Origin: DATHAP01 sp963762865
GTDB taxonomy: Bacteria; Actinomycetota; Actinomycetes; JACCUZ01
Assembly (NCBI GenBank): GCA_963762865.1
Contig: CAVXNC010000003.1
Span: 310,001 to 374,000, forward strand
Length of the DNA stretch: 64,000 bases
Direction of reading: 5' to 3'
In this document: in pieces, positions 41,714-49,126 of the stretch
Layout of the letters: each line of letters opens with the position of its first letter
Position numbering within the stretch: position 1 is the first letter of the stretch
Position numbers and translations under genes: made by a program
Notes under the pieces: generated by a model
Databases searched by the model: none
What the model was told of the DNA's origin: nothing
The model's input: the letters and a program-made list of their open reading frames with translations, nothing else

Positions 41714-41987
41714 CGCAGGTGCAGTCCCTTCACGTGGTGGCCGCCGACCCTGCCTGCGCCGCCGGACGCCGCTGGCTCGCTCTACAGCGGGCTGCTCACG
41801 GTATCCGCTGCGGCCGGTCGGGCGGCAGAGGGGTCGTGAGACAACCTTCCCGTTCCCTTGCCATGTGCCCGGTCGTGCCCGACACTATGCGGCCCCCGCC
41901 CGGGCGACCAGGGTCGATTGACCCGGGTGCGTGTGGGGTACGGACGGTCCACCGATCGCCCACCCCTGAGCACCCCGGAGTTCCGTC

Positions 41988-42188
41988 ATGAGCGCAGTCC
42001 CCGCCCGATTCCGTCGCCTGGCCGCCGGCCGCACCCATGACGCCGGTGGCGCCGCCACGGGTTTCATCGTGGCGGTCCTGGTGCTCGCCGCCGTTGCCGT
42101 CGGTGCGTTCTTCTACTTCGGCGGCGAGGCCGACGTCGACGTCAAGAACCCCGACATTCAGGTCAGCAGCGACGAGACGCCCAGCTGA
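41988..42188 (+). CDS. Small single-pass membrane protein
   Basis: 66 residues. A basic, Ala-rich start (VPARFRRLAAGRTHDAGGAA), one membrane segment at about 24-44 (GFIVAVLVLAAVAVGAFFYF) and an acidic tail (DVDVKNPDIQVSSDETPS). No named family. The preceding 41714-41987 is a divergent promoter region with pckG; GGGTC-GATT-GACCC (about 41913-41926) is a hairpin or operator containing a TTGACC -35-like element; no other feature seen. Confidence 0.55.
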   Translation: MSAVPARFRRLAAGRTHDAGGAATGFIVAVLVLAAVAVGAFFYFGGEADVDVKNPDIQVSSDETPS

Positions 42189-42252
42189 CGCCGGGGACCG
42201 CAGCAGTCGATCTTGCAGCCGGTCGGCGGTCGAGGGCAGCCACCGCTGTCTT

Positions 42253-42258
42253 GTACAG
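42253..42258 (+). promoter_or_regulatory. -10 element of the tRNA-Arg gene
   Basis: TACAGT, 26 bases before the tRNA. CGGCC ... GGCCG just upstream of the tRNA forms a small hairpin in the 5' leader. A -35 is not clear. Confidence 0.45.
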
Positions 42259-42283
42259 TTGCCGTCGGCCGTTTTCCGGCCGT

Positions 42284-42356
42284 GCGCCCGTAGCTCAACG
42301 GATAGAGCGTCTGACTACGGATCAGGAGGCTGCAGGTTCGAATCCTGCCGGGCGCG
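42284..42356 (+). tRNA. tRNA-Arg (anticodon ACG)
   Basis: 73 nt cloverleaf without encoded CCA. Acceptor stem GCGCCCG/CGGGCGC, D-arm GCTCAACGGATAGAGC, anticodon arm TCTGA-CTACGGA-TCAGG with anticodon ACG, T-arm GCAGGTTCGAATCCTGC. ACG is read as ICG and decodes CGU/CGC/CGA arginine codons. The opposite strand encodes the end of an HNH-protein frame. Confidence 0.96.
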
Positions 42357-42794
42357 CCCCGTGTCGCTCCGTACAGCGCCCCACCAGCCTCGTTGCTCAT
42401 GTGTCCGGATGCGGTGGCAGTTGGCACATCTCACGACACACTTCGCCACTTCGGCCTTCACCCGATCCAGGCTGTAGCCGTCGCAGGCCAACACGGCAAC
42501 AGCGAGCACCTTTGTGTCGCGGTCGCGATGGTCGAACTCGAGGACCCGGATGTCAGCCATCCCGCAGTCGATGCAGGGATGCTCGAGCAGGTACGAGATC
42601 AGCCACGCCCGGTTCTCAGCGTTGACGCGGCGCTGCCGGGCCTTCGCTTTCGCCAGGTAATAGGGACGGTTGGCCGCATAGTGGCGACGAATGCCCGCCC
42701 GCCGGCAGTCGAGGCACCGCCGGCCACGCTCGGGGAAGCTGGCGATCGGCAGCGCGAGCAGGCATTCCGGGCAGGTGCGGTACTGGTCCTCCAT
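42315..42794 (-). CDS. HNH-type zinc-binding endonuclease-like protein, 3' end in tRNA-Arg
   Basis: 159 residues. Zinc pairs CPECLLALP and CLDCRRAG, then CIDCG, VLEFDHRD and CVRCANCHRIRTHEQ, the H-N-H pattern with DH as the catalytic part. The last ~14 residues (ARQDSNLQPPDP) are only the antisense of the tRNA, so the natural protein probably ended near GWWGA before a stop was lost or never present. ATG 42794. Similar short HNH proteins are scattered in actinomycetes; no phage genes adjoin. Endonuclease activity is inferred. Confidence 0.7.
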   Translation of the reverse strand: MEDQYRTCPECLLALPIASFPERGRRCLDCRRAGIRRHYAANRPYYLAKAKARQRRVNAENRAWLISYLLEHPCIDCGMADIRVLEFDHRDRDTKVLAVAVLACDGYSLDRVKAEVAKCVVRCANCHRIRTHEQRGWWGAVRSDTGRARQDSNLQPPDP

Positions 42795-42861
42795 GGCGGC
42801 CTCCGCCACAAATCCTGGCGGCCACCCTGGACACAACTCGGAGAGAGACCCGGCGGGCGGG

Positions 42862-43638
42862 TCAGGCCTCGGTGGCCTCCTCGAGGGGTGCGACCGCCGT
42901 GGTGTCGCTGCCGACGATCAGGGCGTACGTGGCGCCGGCGATCAGTGCACCCGCCACCGGCGCGACGATGAACAGCCAGAGCTGTCCGATGGCGTCGCCG
43001 CCGGCGAAAAGCGCCGGGCCGATGGACCGGGCCGGATTCACCGAGGTGTTGGTGACCGGGATCGACACCAGGTGGATCACGGTCAGTGACAGCCCGATCG
43101 CGATCGGCGCGAAGCCACGGGGCGCCATCGTGTCCGTGGCGCCGAGGATGACGTACAAGAAGAAGGCGGTGAGCACGACCTCGGCGACCAGGCAGGCGAG
43201 CAGCGTGTAGCCGCCAGGAGAGTGATCGCCGTAGCCGTTGCTCGCGAAGCCGGACTCGCTGGCGTCGAATCCGGCCTGCCCGGAGGCGATGACCCACAGC
43301 ACGAAGGCCGCCACGATCGCCGCGGCCACCTGGGTGCCGATGTAGGCGGGGGCGTCCTTCCACGCGAAGCGCTTGGCCATCGCGAGTCCCACGGTCACCG
43401 CGGGGTTGAAGTGGCCGCCGGAGACGTGCCCCACCGCGTAGGCCATCGTCAGGACGCTGAGCCCGAACGCGAACGAGACGCCCAGCAGTCCGATCCCGGT
43501 GTCCGGGAAGCCCGCAGCGATGACCGCGGACCCGCAGCCGCCGAAGACGAGCCAGAAGGTGCCGAGGAACTCGGCGCCGAGGCGCCGCGAGGTTGCTGGT
43601 GTCGGCGGTGCGGCAGGCGTGCGGGTCGGCTCGGGCAT
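42862..43638 (-). CDS. Aquaporin Z-like water/glycerol channel
   Basis: 258 residues, six membrane segments and the two half-helix motifs NPA: HFNPAVTVGLAMAK and SVNPARSIGPALF. The second motif's Arg is present. ar/R residues look water-channel-like (AqpZ). A proline-rich N-terminus of about 15 residues precedes the first helix. ATG 43638 with GGAGGGACC upstream; TACAGT (43708-43703) may be its -10. Confidence 0.92.
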   Translation of the reverse strand: MPEPTRTPAAPPTPATSRRLGAEFLGTFWLVFGGCGSAVIAAGFPDTGIGLLGVSFAFGLSVLTMAYAVGHVSGGHFNPAVTVGLAMAKRFAWKDAPAYIGTQVAAAIVAAFVLWVIASGQAGFDASESGFASNGYGDHSPGGYTLLACLVAEVVLTAFFLYVILGATDTMAPRGFAPIAIGLSLTVIHLVSIPVTNTSVNPARSIGPALFAGGDAIGQLWLFIVAPVAGALIAGATYALIVGSDTTAVAPLEEATEA

Positions 43639-43810
43639 CGTTGGTCCCTCCGATACGGCGGGCGCGCCATCCCCGGTCCCCGTCGTGCCCGTGATCACTG
43701 AGACTGTAGGCCGGTCCTCAGCCCTTGTCGGCGGGTCGCGTCCACTGGTTGGCACGCTCGCCCTTCGCGCGCGGACGTCGGGTGCACCCGCTCGTCGGTC
43801 ACCTGTCTCC

Positions 43811-45973
43811 TCAGACCGTTGCTGTGGCAGGCTCCGGTGTCGGGTCGGGGTCGGGCGACCGGCGCCGCAGGCCGAAAGGCCACCAGACCCGGTCGTCGAG
43901 GTCGTGCACCAGCGCCGGTACGAGCAGCGACCGCACGATCAGGGTGTCCAGCAGGACCCCGAAGGCGACCGCGAAGCCGAGCTCCGCGAAGGGCACCAGC
44001 GGCAGGACTCCCAGGGCGGAGAAGGTCGCCGCGAGCACAACGCCGGCCGAGGTGATGACCCCGCCGGTGACGGCGAGCCCCTTCAGCGTCCCGGCTCTCG
44101 TCCCGTGCACCTGAGCCTCTTCCCGGACGCGAGTCATGAGGAAGATGTTGTAGTCGATCCCCAGCGCGACGAGGAAGACGAACGCGAACAGGGGGAACGA
44201 CGGGTCCGCGCCGGCGAAGCCGAACCAGTGTTCGAAGACCAACGAGCAGACTCCGAGGGTGGCGAAGAAGGACAGCACGACCGTGGCCACCAGCAGCAGC
44301 GGCGCGACCAGCGCGCGCAGCAGCAGTGCCAGCACCAGGAAGATCATGACCAGGATCGCCGGGATGATCACCCGGGTGTCCCGCGCGGACTCCTCCTTGA
44401 TGTCGTAGACGACCGCGGTGCCGCCGCCGACGAGCACGTCCGTCCCGATCTCGTCGACTGCCGAGCGCAGCCGGAGCACGGTGTTCTCGGCCGCCGGGCT
44501 GTCGGACGCGACCGTCAGGACGGCCTCCACCTGGACCTTGCCGTCGACCACCTTCGGTGGCCCACCAGGCTCGGTCTGACCCGTCGCGGTGGCCGGACCG
44601 GTGGTCGTGAGCTGTGCGTCGGCGATGCCGTCGACGCCACGTACGACCTCGAGAAGGCCGTCCGCATCCTGCTCGTCGCCGATGATCGAGACCGGGACCC
44701 CGCTGCCCGCCGGGTAGTGGGCCGAGAGGATCTCCTGCCCGACGACCGAGTCGACGTCGGTGGTGAACTGCTCGGCCGTCGTGAGCCCGTCCGCGTCCAG
44801 CTGGGTGGTGAAGAGGGCGGCGCCGGCGAGGACCGCGGCCGTGACGACCCAGACGAGGCGGGCGCGCCGGCCGACGAGGGCAGCCACCCGTCCCCAGACG
44901 CCGCGCTCGTGCCCGACGACGTTGTCGTGCCGCGGCACGAACGGCCAGAACCAGTAACGTCCGGCCACCATCAGCAAGGCGGGCAGGAAGACGAGCATCG
45001 CGAGGACCGAGCAGGCGATGCCGATGGCCCCGACCGGGCCGAGCGACTTGTTGCTGTTGAGGTCCGAGAGGAGCAGGCAGAGCAGCCCGAGGATCACGGT
45101 GGCACCCGACGCCGCGATGGGGGCAGCCGCTCCGCGCAACGCCTTGCGCATCGCGACCGTCCACAGGTCCTCGCGGTGCAGCTCCTCCTTGAACCGGCTG
45201 ATCAGCAGCAGCGCGTAGTCGGTGCTGGCCCCGAGCACCAGCACCGACAGGATGCCCTGGCTCTGCCCGTCGACGGTGAGCACGCCCGCCTTCGCGAGCA
45301 GGTAGACGACGGCCTGCGCCAGCGTCAGGGCGAGGCCGGCCGAGACGAGCACCGGAAGGAAGACCGGGCTGCGGTAGATCAGCAGCAGGATGAGGAGGAT
45401 CACGCCGACGGTGGTGAAGAGAAGGTTGCTGTCGATGCCCTCGAACGCCGCGGCGAAGTCGGCGAACTGTCCGCCCGGACCCGTCACGTAGCTCGGCAGC
45501 CCGTCGACCTGTGCCGCTTCTGTGACGTCCTCCACGATCCCGGGAAGCGTCTCGAAGGCGGAGTTGTCGCCCGGCAGCGGCACGACGACCTGCAGGGCCT
45601 CGCCGTCCTCGCTCGGGATCGGCGCCGACGCCGGCCCGGCGACCCCCTCGACGTCGTCGATGCGCTGCACCGCCTCGTCGACCGCGGCCGTGTCCGCGTC
45701 GGTCACCCCGCCCTTGCGCTCCCACACGATCAGCGCCGGGATGTCCTGCGAACCGGCGAACCGGGTCTCCAGCTCCAGCGACTTCGTCGACTCGGCCGAG
45801 TCGGGAAGGAACGCGGCCTGGTCGTTCTCGATGACGGCGCTGAGCTTGCCGGACAGCGTGCCCGCCACCGGGAGGACCACGAACAGGCTCACGAGCAGCA
45901 CCACGCCCGGCAGCAACGCCCGTCGCCAGTGGATGCCGCGACTCCTCGTCGGCCCCGAGTCCTCGTGCGTCAT
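43811..45973 (-). CDS. MMPL/RND-family membrane transporter
   Basis: 720 residues with two homologous halves, each an N-proximal membrane helix, a large external domain and a bundle of membrane helices (GILSVLVLGASTDYALLLISR; FVFLVALGIDYNIFLMTRVR, both containing the proton-relay Asp-Tyr). Twelve membrane segments. Related to actinomycete MmpL/YdfJ exporters of lipids or hydrophobic compounds. ATG 45973. Monocistronic, divergent from the ferredoxin reductase. Confidence 0.9.
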   Translation of the reverse strand: MTHEDSGPTRSRGIHWRRALLPGVVLLVSLFVVLPVAGTLSGKLSAVIENDQAAFLPDSAESTKSLELETRFAGSQDIPALIVWERKGGVTDADTAAVDEAVQRIDDVEGVAGPASAPIPSEDGEALQVVVPLPGDNSAFETLPGIVEDVTEAAQVDGLPSYVTGPGGQFADFAAAFEGIDSNLLFTTVGVILLILLLIYRSPVFLPVLVSAGLALTLAQAVVYLLAKAGVLTVDGQSQGILSVLVLGASTDYALLLISRFKEELHREDLWTVAMRKALRGAAAPIAASGATVILGLLCLLLSDLNSNKSLGPVGAIGIACSVLAMLVFLPALLMVAGRYWFWPFVPRHDNVVGHERGVWGRVAALVGRRARLVWVVTAAVLAGAALFTTQLDADGLTTAEQFTTDVDSVVGQEILSAHYPAGSGVPVSIIGDEQDADGLLEVVRGVDGIADAQLTTTGPATATGQTEPGGPPKVVDGKVQVEAVLTVASDSPAAENTVLRLRSAVDEIGTDVLVGGGTAVVYDIKEESARDTRVIIPAILVMIFLVLALLLRALVAPLLLVATVVLSFFATLGVCSLVFEHWFGFAGADPSFPLFAFVFLVALGIDYNIFLMTRVREEAQVHGTRAGTLKGLAVTGGVITSAGVVLAATFSALGVLPLVPFAELGFAVAFGVLLDTLIVRSLLVPALVHDLDDRVWWPFGLRRRSPDPDPTPEPATATV

Positions 45974-46131
45974 CGCTCCGCCTCTCCTCGACGTCCTGCC
46001 ACTCAAGACCACGGTCGGCGCGACAACTCATCGGTCGCTGACCTGCCGGTGGACTCAGGAGTCTGCCGCGACGAGGTGACAAGTCGGCAAAGGAGCGAGG
46101 TGCGCCCGACCGTCCAGAAGGCCGTGACAGA

Positions 46132-47484
46132 GTGACCGACGTGCTGCGAGTCGCCGTCGTGGGTGCCGGTCCCGCGGGGGTCTACGCGGCCGAGGCGCTC
46201 CTGCGGTACGCCGCCGAGGTCTCCGTAGACGTCCTGGACGGGTTGCCGGCGCCGTACGGCCTGGTCCGGTACGGCGTCGCACCGGACCACCCGCGCACGC
46301 AGTCGATCGGCGACGCCCTCGGCGCGGTCCTGTCCCGGCCGGAGGTGCGCTTCCTCGGCAACGTCCGGGTCGGCGCCGACGTGAGCATGGACGACCTGCG
46401 CGACCACTACGACGCTGTGCTGGTGGCGACCGGAGCGGCCACCGACCGGCACCTCGGGGTCCCCGGCGAAGACCTCGCGGGCTGCGTGGCCGCCACCGAC
46501 CTGGTTGCCTGGTACACCGGCCACCCGGACGCGGCGCCCGACGCCTTCACTCTCGACGCCGAGACCGTCGTGGTCGTCGGCGCGGGCAACGTCGCTGGCG
46601 ACGTCGCCCGGATGTTGGCGCGCACTCCCGCCGAGCTCCGAGCGACCGATGTCCCGGACCACGTCCTCGCGGCCTTCGCCAAGAGCGCCGTCCGCGACGT
46701 CCACCTGGTCGCCCGGCGCGGCCCGGTGCAGGCGAGGTTCACGACGCGCGAGCTGCGCGAGCTGGGGGAGCTCGCCGACGCCGACGTGCTGCTCGACCCG
46801 GCCGACCTCGAGCTCGACGACTACAGCACCGAGCAGCTGCCGACGCTCCCCTCGGCGCGGCGCAACCTCGAGGTGCTCGAGCGATGGGCCGCGCAGCCGG
46901 CGCACGGGCGCGCGCGACGCGTGCACCTGCACTTCCGCACCCAGCCGGTCGAGGTCCTCGGTGCCGGGGGCGAGGTGACGGGTGTGCGGCTGGAGCGGAC
47001 ACACGTCGACACCGACGGCGTCGCGGTCGGAGCCGGTGACACGAGGGAGCTCGCGGCCGGCCTCGTCGTGCGCGCCGTCGGCTACCGCAGCCTCCCGCTC
47101 CCCGGGCTGCCGTTCGACGACCGTGCCGGCGTCGTGCCGCACGTCGAGGGTCGTGTCCTCGCGCCGAGCGGTCCGGTCCTCGGGACGTACGTCGCCGGCT
47201 GGGCCAAGAGAGGTCCCACCGGGGTGATCGGCACCAACAAGCACGACGCCCGGGAGACCGTGCGTGCCCTGCTGGCCGACGAGCCCGGTCTGCCTCCGGC
47301 GCCGCACCGGGAGCCCGCCGCCATCGACCGACTCCTGGTCGAGCGCGGCGTCGAGGTCGTCGACTGGGCCGGCTGGTGCCGGATCGACGAGGCCGAGCTG
47401 TCGCGGGGCGCCGCGCAGGGCCGGGACCGGGTCAAGATCGCCGACCGCACGGAGCTGCTCCGCATCGCGGCCGGGAGGTCCTGA
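46132..47484 (+). CDS. Ferredoxin--NADP reductase, FprA/adrenodoxin-reductase type
   Basis: 450 residues. FAD motif VAVVGAGPAGVYAAEALLR at the N-terminus, then PYGLVRYGVAPDHP (the adrenodoxin reductase signature), NADP motif VVVGAGNVAGDVARML and C-terminal TYVAGWAKRGPTGVIGTNK. Passes electrons between NADPH and ferredoxin. GTG start. The next gene begins after 81 bases with CsoR operators, so it is a separate unit. Confidence 0.92.
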   Translation: MTDVLRVAVVGAGPAGVYAAEALLRYAAEVSVDVLDGLPAPYGLVRYGVAPDHPRTQSIGDALGAVLSRPEVRFLGNVRVGADVSMDDLRDHYDAVLVATGAATDRHLGVPGEDLAGCVAATDLVAWYTGHPDAAPDAFTLDAETVVVVGAGNVAGDVARMLARTPAELRATDVPDHVLAAFAKSAVRDVHLVARRGPVQARFTTRELRELGELADADVLLDPADLELDDYSTEQLPTLPSARRNLEVLERWAAQPAHGRARRVHLHFRTQPVEVLGAGGEVTGVRLERTHVDTDGVAVGAGDTRELAAGLVVRAVGYRSLPLPGLPFDDRAGVVPHVEGRVLAPSGPVLGTYVAGWAKRGPTGVIGTNKHDARETVRALLADEPGLPPAPHREPAAIDRLLVERGVEVVDWAGWCRIDEAELSRGAAQGRDRVKIADRTELLRIAAGRS

Positions 47485-47500
47485 CCCGGGCTTGCGCCGG

Positions 47501-47551
47501 ATACCCTCCGGGGGTAATGTCTCGGAACGACGCAGATACCCCCCGAGGGTA
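47501..47551. promoter_or_regulatory. Two CsoR-type copper operators
   Basis: TACCCTCCGGGGGTA (47502-47516) and TACCCCCCGAGGGTA (47537-47551) are near-palindromic G/C-rich sites of the form TAcCC...GGgTA recognised by CsoR-family repressors; centres are 35 bases apart. They lie upstream of csoR (start 47566), implying copper-relieved autorepression of csoR-copZ-copA. Confidence 0.85.
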
Positions 47552-47565
47552 AACCGGAGGTTCCG

Positions 47566-47865
47566 ATGACCGAGCCAGTCCCGCCGCACGGCTACACACC
47601 GCGCAAGGACAGCCACCTCAAGCGGCTGCGCCGCATCGAGGGCCAGGTCCGTGGCCTGCAGCGGATGGTCGAGGACGACAAGTACTGCATCGACATCCTC
47701 ACCCAGGTGTCGGCGGCCACCAAGGCGTTGCAGTCCTTCTCGCTCGAGCTGCTCGAGGAGCACCTGGCGCACTGCGTCGTCGAGGCGGCCCAGCGCGGTG
47801 GCGCCGAGGCGGACGAGAAGGTCCGCGAAGCCTCGGACGCGATCGCCCGGCTCGTCCGCAGCTGA
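47566..47865 (+). CDS. csoR: CsoR-family copper-sensing repressor
   Basis: 99 residues, all helical. Cu(I) ligands Cys41 (YCIDIL), His66 and Cys70 (EEHLAHCV) are present, the canonical C-H-C set, so copper and not formaldehyde or nickel is sensed. RIEGQVRGLQRMVEDDKYC is the DNA-binding/dimer helix. First gene of a copper operon with copZ, a secreted protein and copA. Confidence 0.93.
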   Translation: MTEPVPPHGYTPRKDSHLKRLRRIEGQVRGLQRMVEDDKYCIDILTQVSAATKALQSFSLELLEEHLAHCVVEAAQRGGAEADEKVREASDAIARLVRS

Positions 47866-47942
47866 GGGAACCCGTCCAAGGTCACCTCGAGCGCCTGATC
47901 AACACGGCAGTGGATCGCAACGACTCACCAGAGGAGACAGCC

Positions 47943-48170
47943 ATGTCCAGCACAGCCATCTACCGCGTCACCGGCATGACCTGCGACCACTGCGTCCGCG
48001 CGGTCACCGACGAGATGTCGGCCATCCCCGGCGTCTCGGACGTCGAGGTCCACCTGGTCGCCGGCGGCACGTCGGAGGTGCGCGTCGTCAGCGAGCAGCC
48101 ACTGGCCGAGACCTCCGTCCGCGAGGCCGTCGACGAGGCCGGCTACGAGCTCGCCGGGTCGACGCCATGA
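47943..48170 (+). CDS. copZ: Copper chaperone CopZ-like HMA protein
   Basis: 75 residues, one heavy-metal-associated domain, GMTCDHC (Cys14, Cys17). Hands Cu(I) to the ATPase encoded downstream. ATG after GAGGAGACAGCC. Its stop overlaps the next gene as ATGA. Confidence 0.92.
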   Translation: MSSTAIYRVTGMTCDHCVRAVTDEMSAIPGVSDVEVHLVAGGTSEVRVVSEQPLAETSVREAVDEAGYELAGSTP

Positions 48171-49126
48171 GCCCCCCGAGGGTCGCGACCGGGACTGCAG
48201 CGCGGCTGACCGCCTTCGTGGCCGTCCTGCTGGCCGCCTTCGGGTCCGCGTGGGCGGTCGGCGCGGCCGCGCAGCCGCCGTCGACGGCCACCGGCAGCGA
48301 GCCGGCCGGCATGGACGGGCACGGCCGGAGCGGCGGCGACGAGGCGGCCGGCCACGACGACAGCGGTGCGAAGGGGCATGGCGGTCGCGGCGGCTCCGAC
48401 GAGGGCGCCGGCCTGCCAGGGCTCGCCGCCACCGTCGACGGCTACTCGATCGAGCCGGTCGCGTCCACACTGGCCGCCGGCGACCGGGTGCCCTTCGCCT
48501 TCCAGGTCACCGATCCGGACGGGCACCCGGTGACCCGCTACACCGAGGCGCACGAGAAGGAGCTCCACCTGATCGTCGTGCGGCGGGACCTCTCCGGCTT
48601 CCAGCACGTGCACCCGGTGCTGTCCGACGGCGGGACCTGGACGGTCGACCTCGACCTGGCCCGAGGCGGCTCCTACCGGGCGTACGCCGACGTGGTCCCG
48701 GCCGACCTCGGGCACAACGTGGTGCTGGGCACCGATCTCGACGTCGCGGGCGACTACGCGCCTCTCGACCTGCCGGCGCCCGCGACGACGACCACGGTCG
48801 AGGGCTACGACGTCACGCTCGCGGGCGACCCGGAGCCCGGGGTCGAGACGCAGCTGACCTACTCGGTCAGTCGCGACGGCCGGCCGGTCGACGACCTGCA
48901 GCCCTACCTCGGCGCCTACGGACACCTGGTCACCATCCGCGACAGCGACCTGGCCTACCTGCACACCCACCCAGCCGAGGAGGCGGTGGCCGGCGAGAGC
49001 GGAGGTCCGGACATCGAGTTCATGACCACCTTCCCGACGGCGGGGACCTACCGGCTCTTCCTCGACTTCCAGGTCGGGGGTCAGGTGCGCACGGCAGAGC
49101 TCACCGTCGAGGTCGGCAGGCACTGA
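48167..49126 (+). CDS. Secreted or membrane-tethered copper-operon protein
   Basis: 319 residues. N-terminal hydrophobic segment about 12-33 (LTAFVAVLLAAFGSAWAVGA), a Gly/Asp/His/Ser-rich linker (about 40-85) that includes GHDDSGAKGHGG, then two beta-sandwich-like halves with EKELHLIVVRRDLSGFQHVHP and YLGAYGHLVTIRDSDLAYLHTHP. The repeated His clusters suggest extracytoplasmic copper binding. Sits between copZ and copA with ATGA and one-base overlaps, so it is part of the copper response. Exact role unknown. Confidence 0.75.
   Translation: MSPPRVATGTAARLTAFVAVLLAAFGSAWAVGAAAQPPSTATGSEPAGMDGHGRSGGDEAAGHDDSGAKGHGGRGGSDEGAGLPGLAATVDGYSIEPVASTLAAGDRVPFAFQVTDPDGHPVTRYTEAHEKELHLIVVRRDLSGFQHVHPVLSDGGTWTVDLDLARGGSYRAYADVVPADLGHNVVLGTDLDVAGDYAPLDLPAPATTTTVEGYDVTLAGDPEPGVETQLTYSVSRDGRPVDDLQPYLGAYGHLVTIRDSDLAYLHTHPAEEAVAGESGGPDIEFMTTFPTAGTYRLFLDFQVGGQVRTAELTVEVGRH

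Noticed and set aside
43499..46135. Very long plus-strand open frame opposite the MMPL gene
   Set aside because: High-GC antisense shadow; low-complexity Arg/Asp/Glu composition and no domain.
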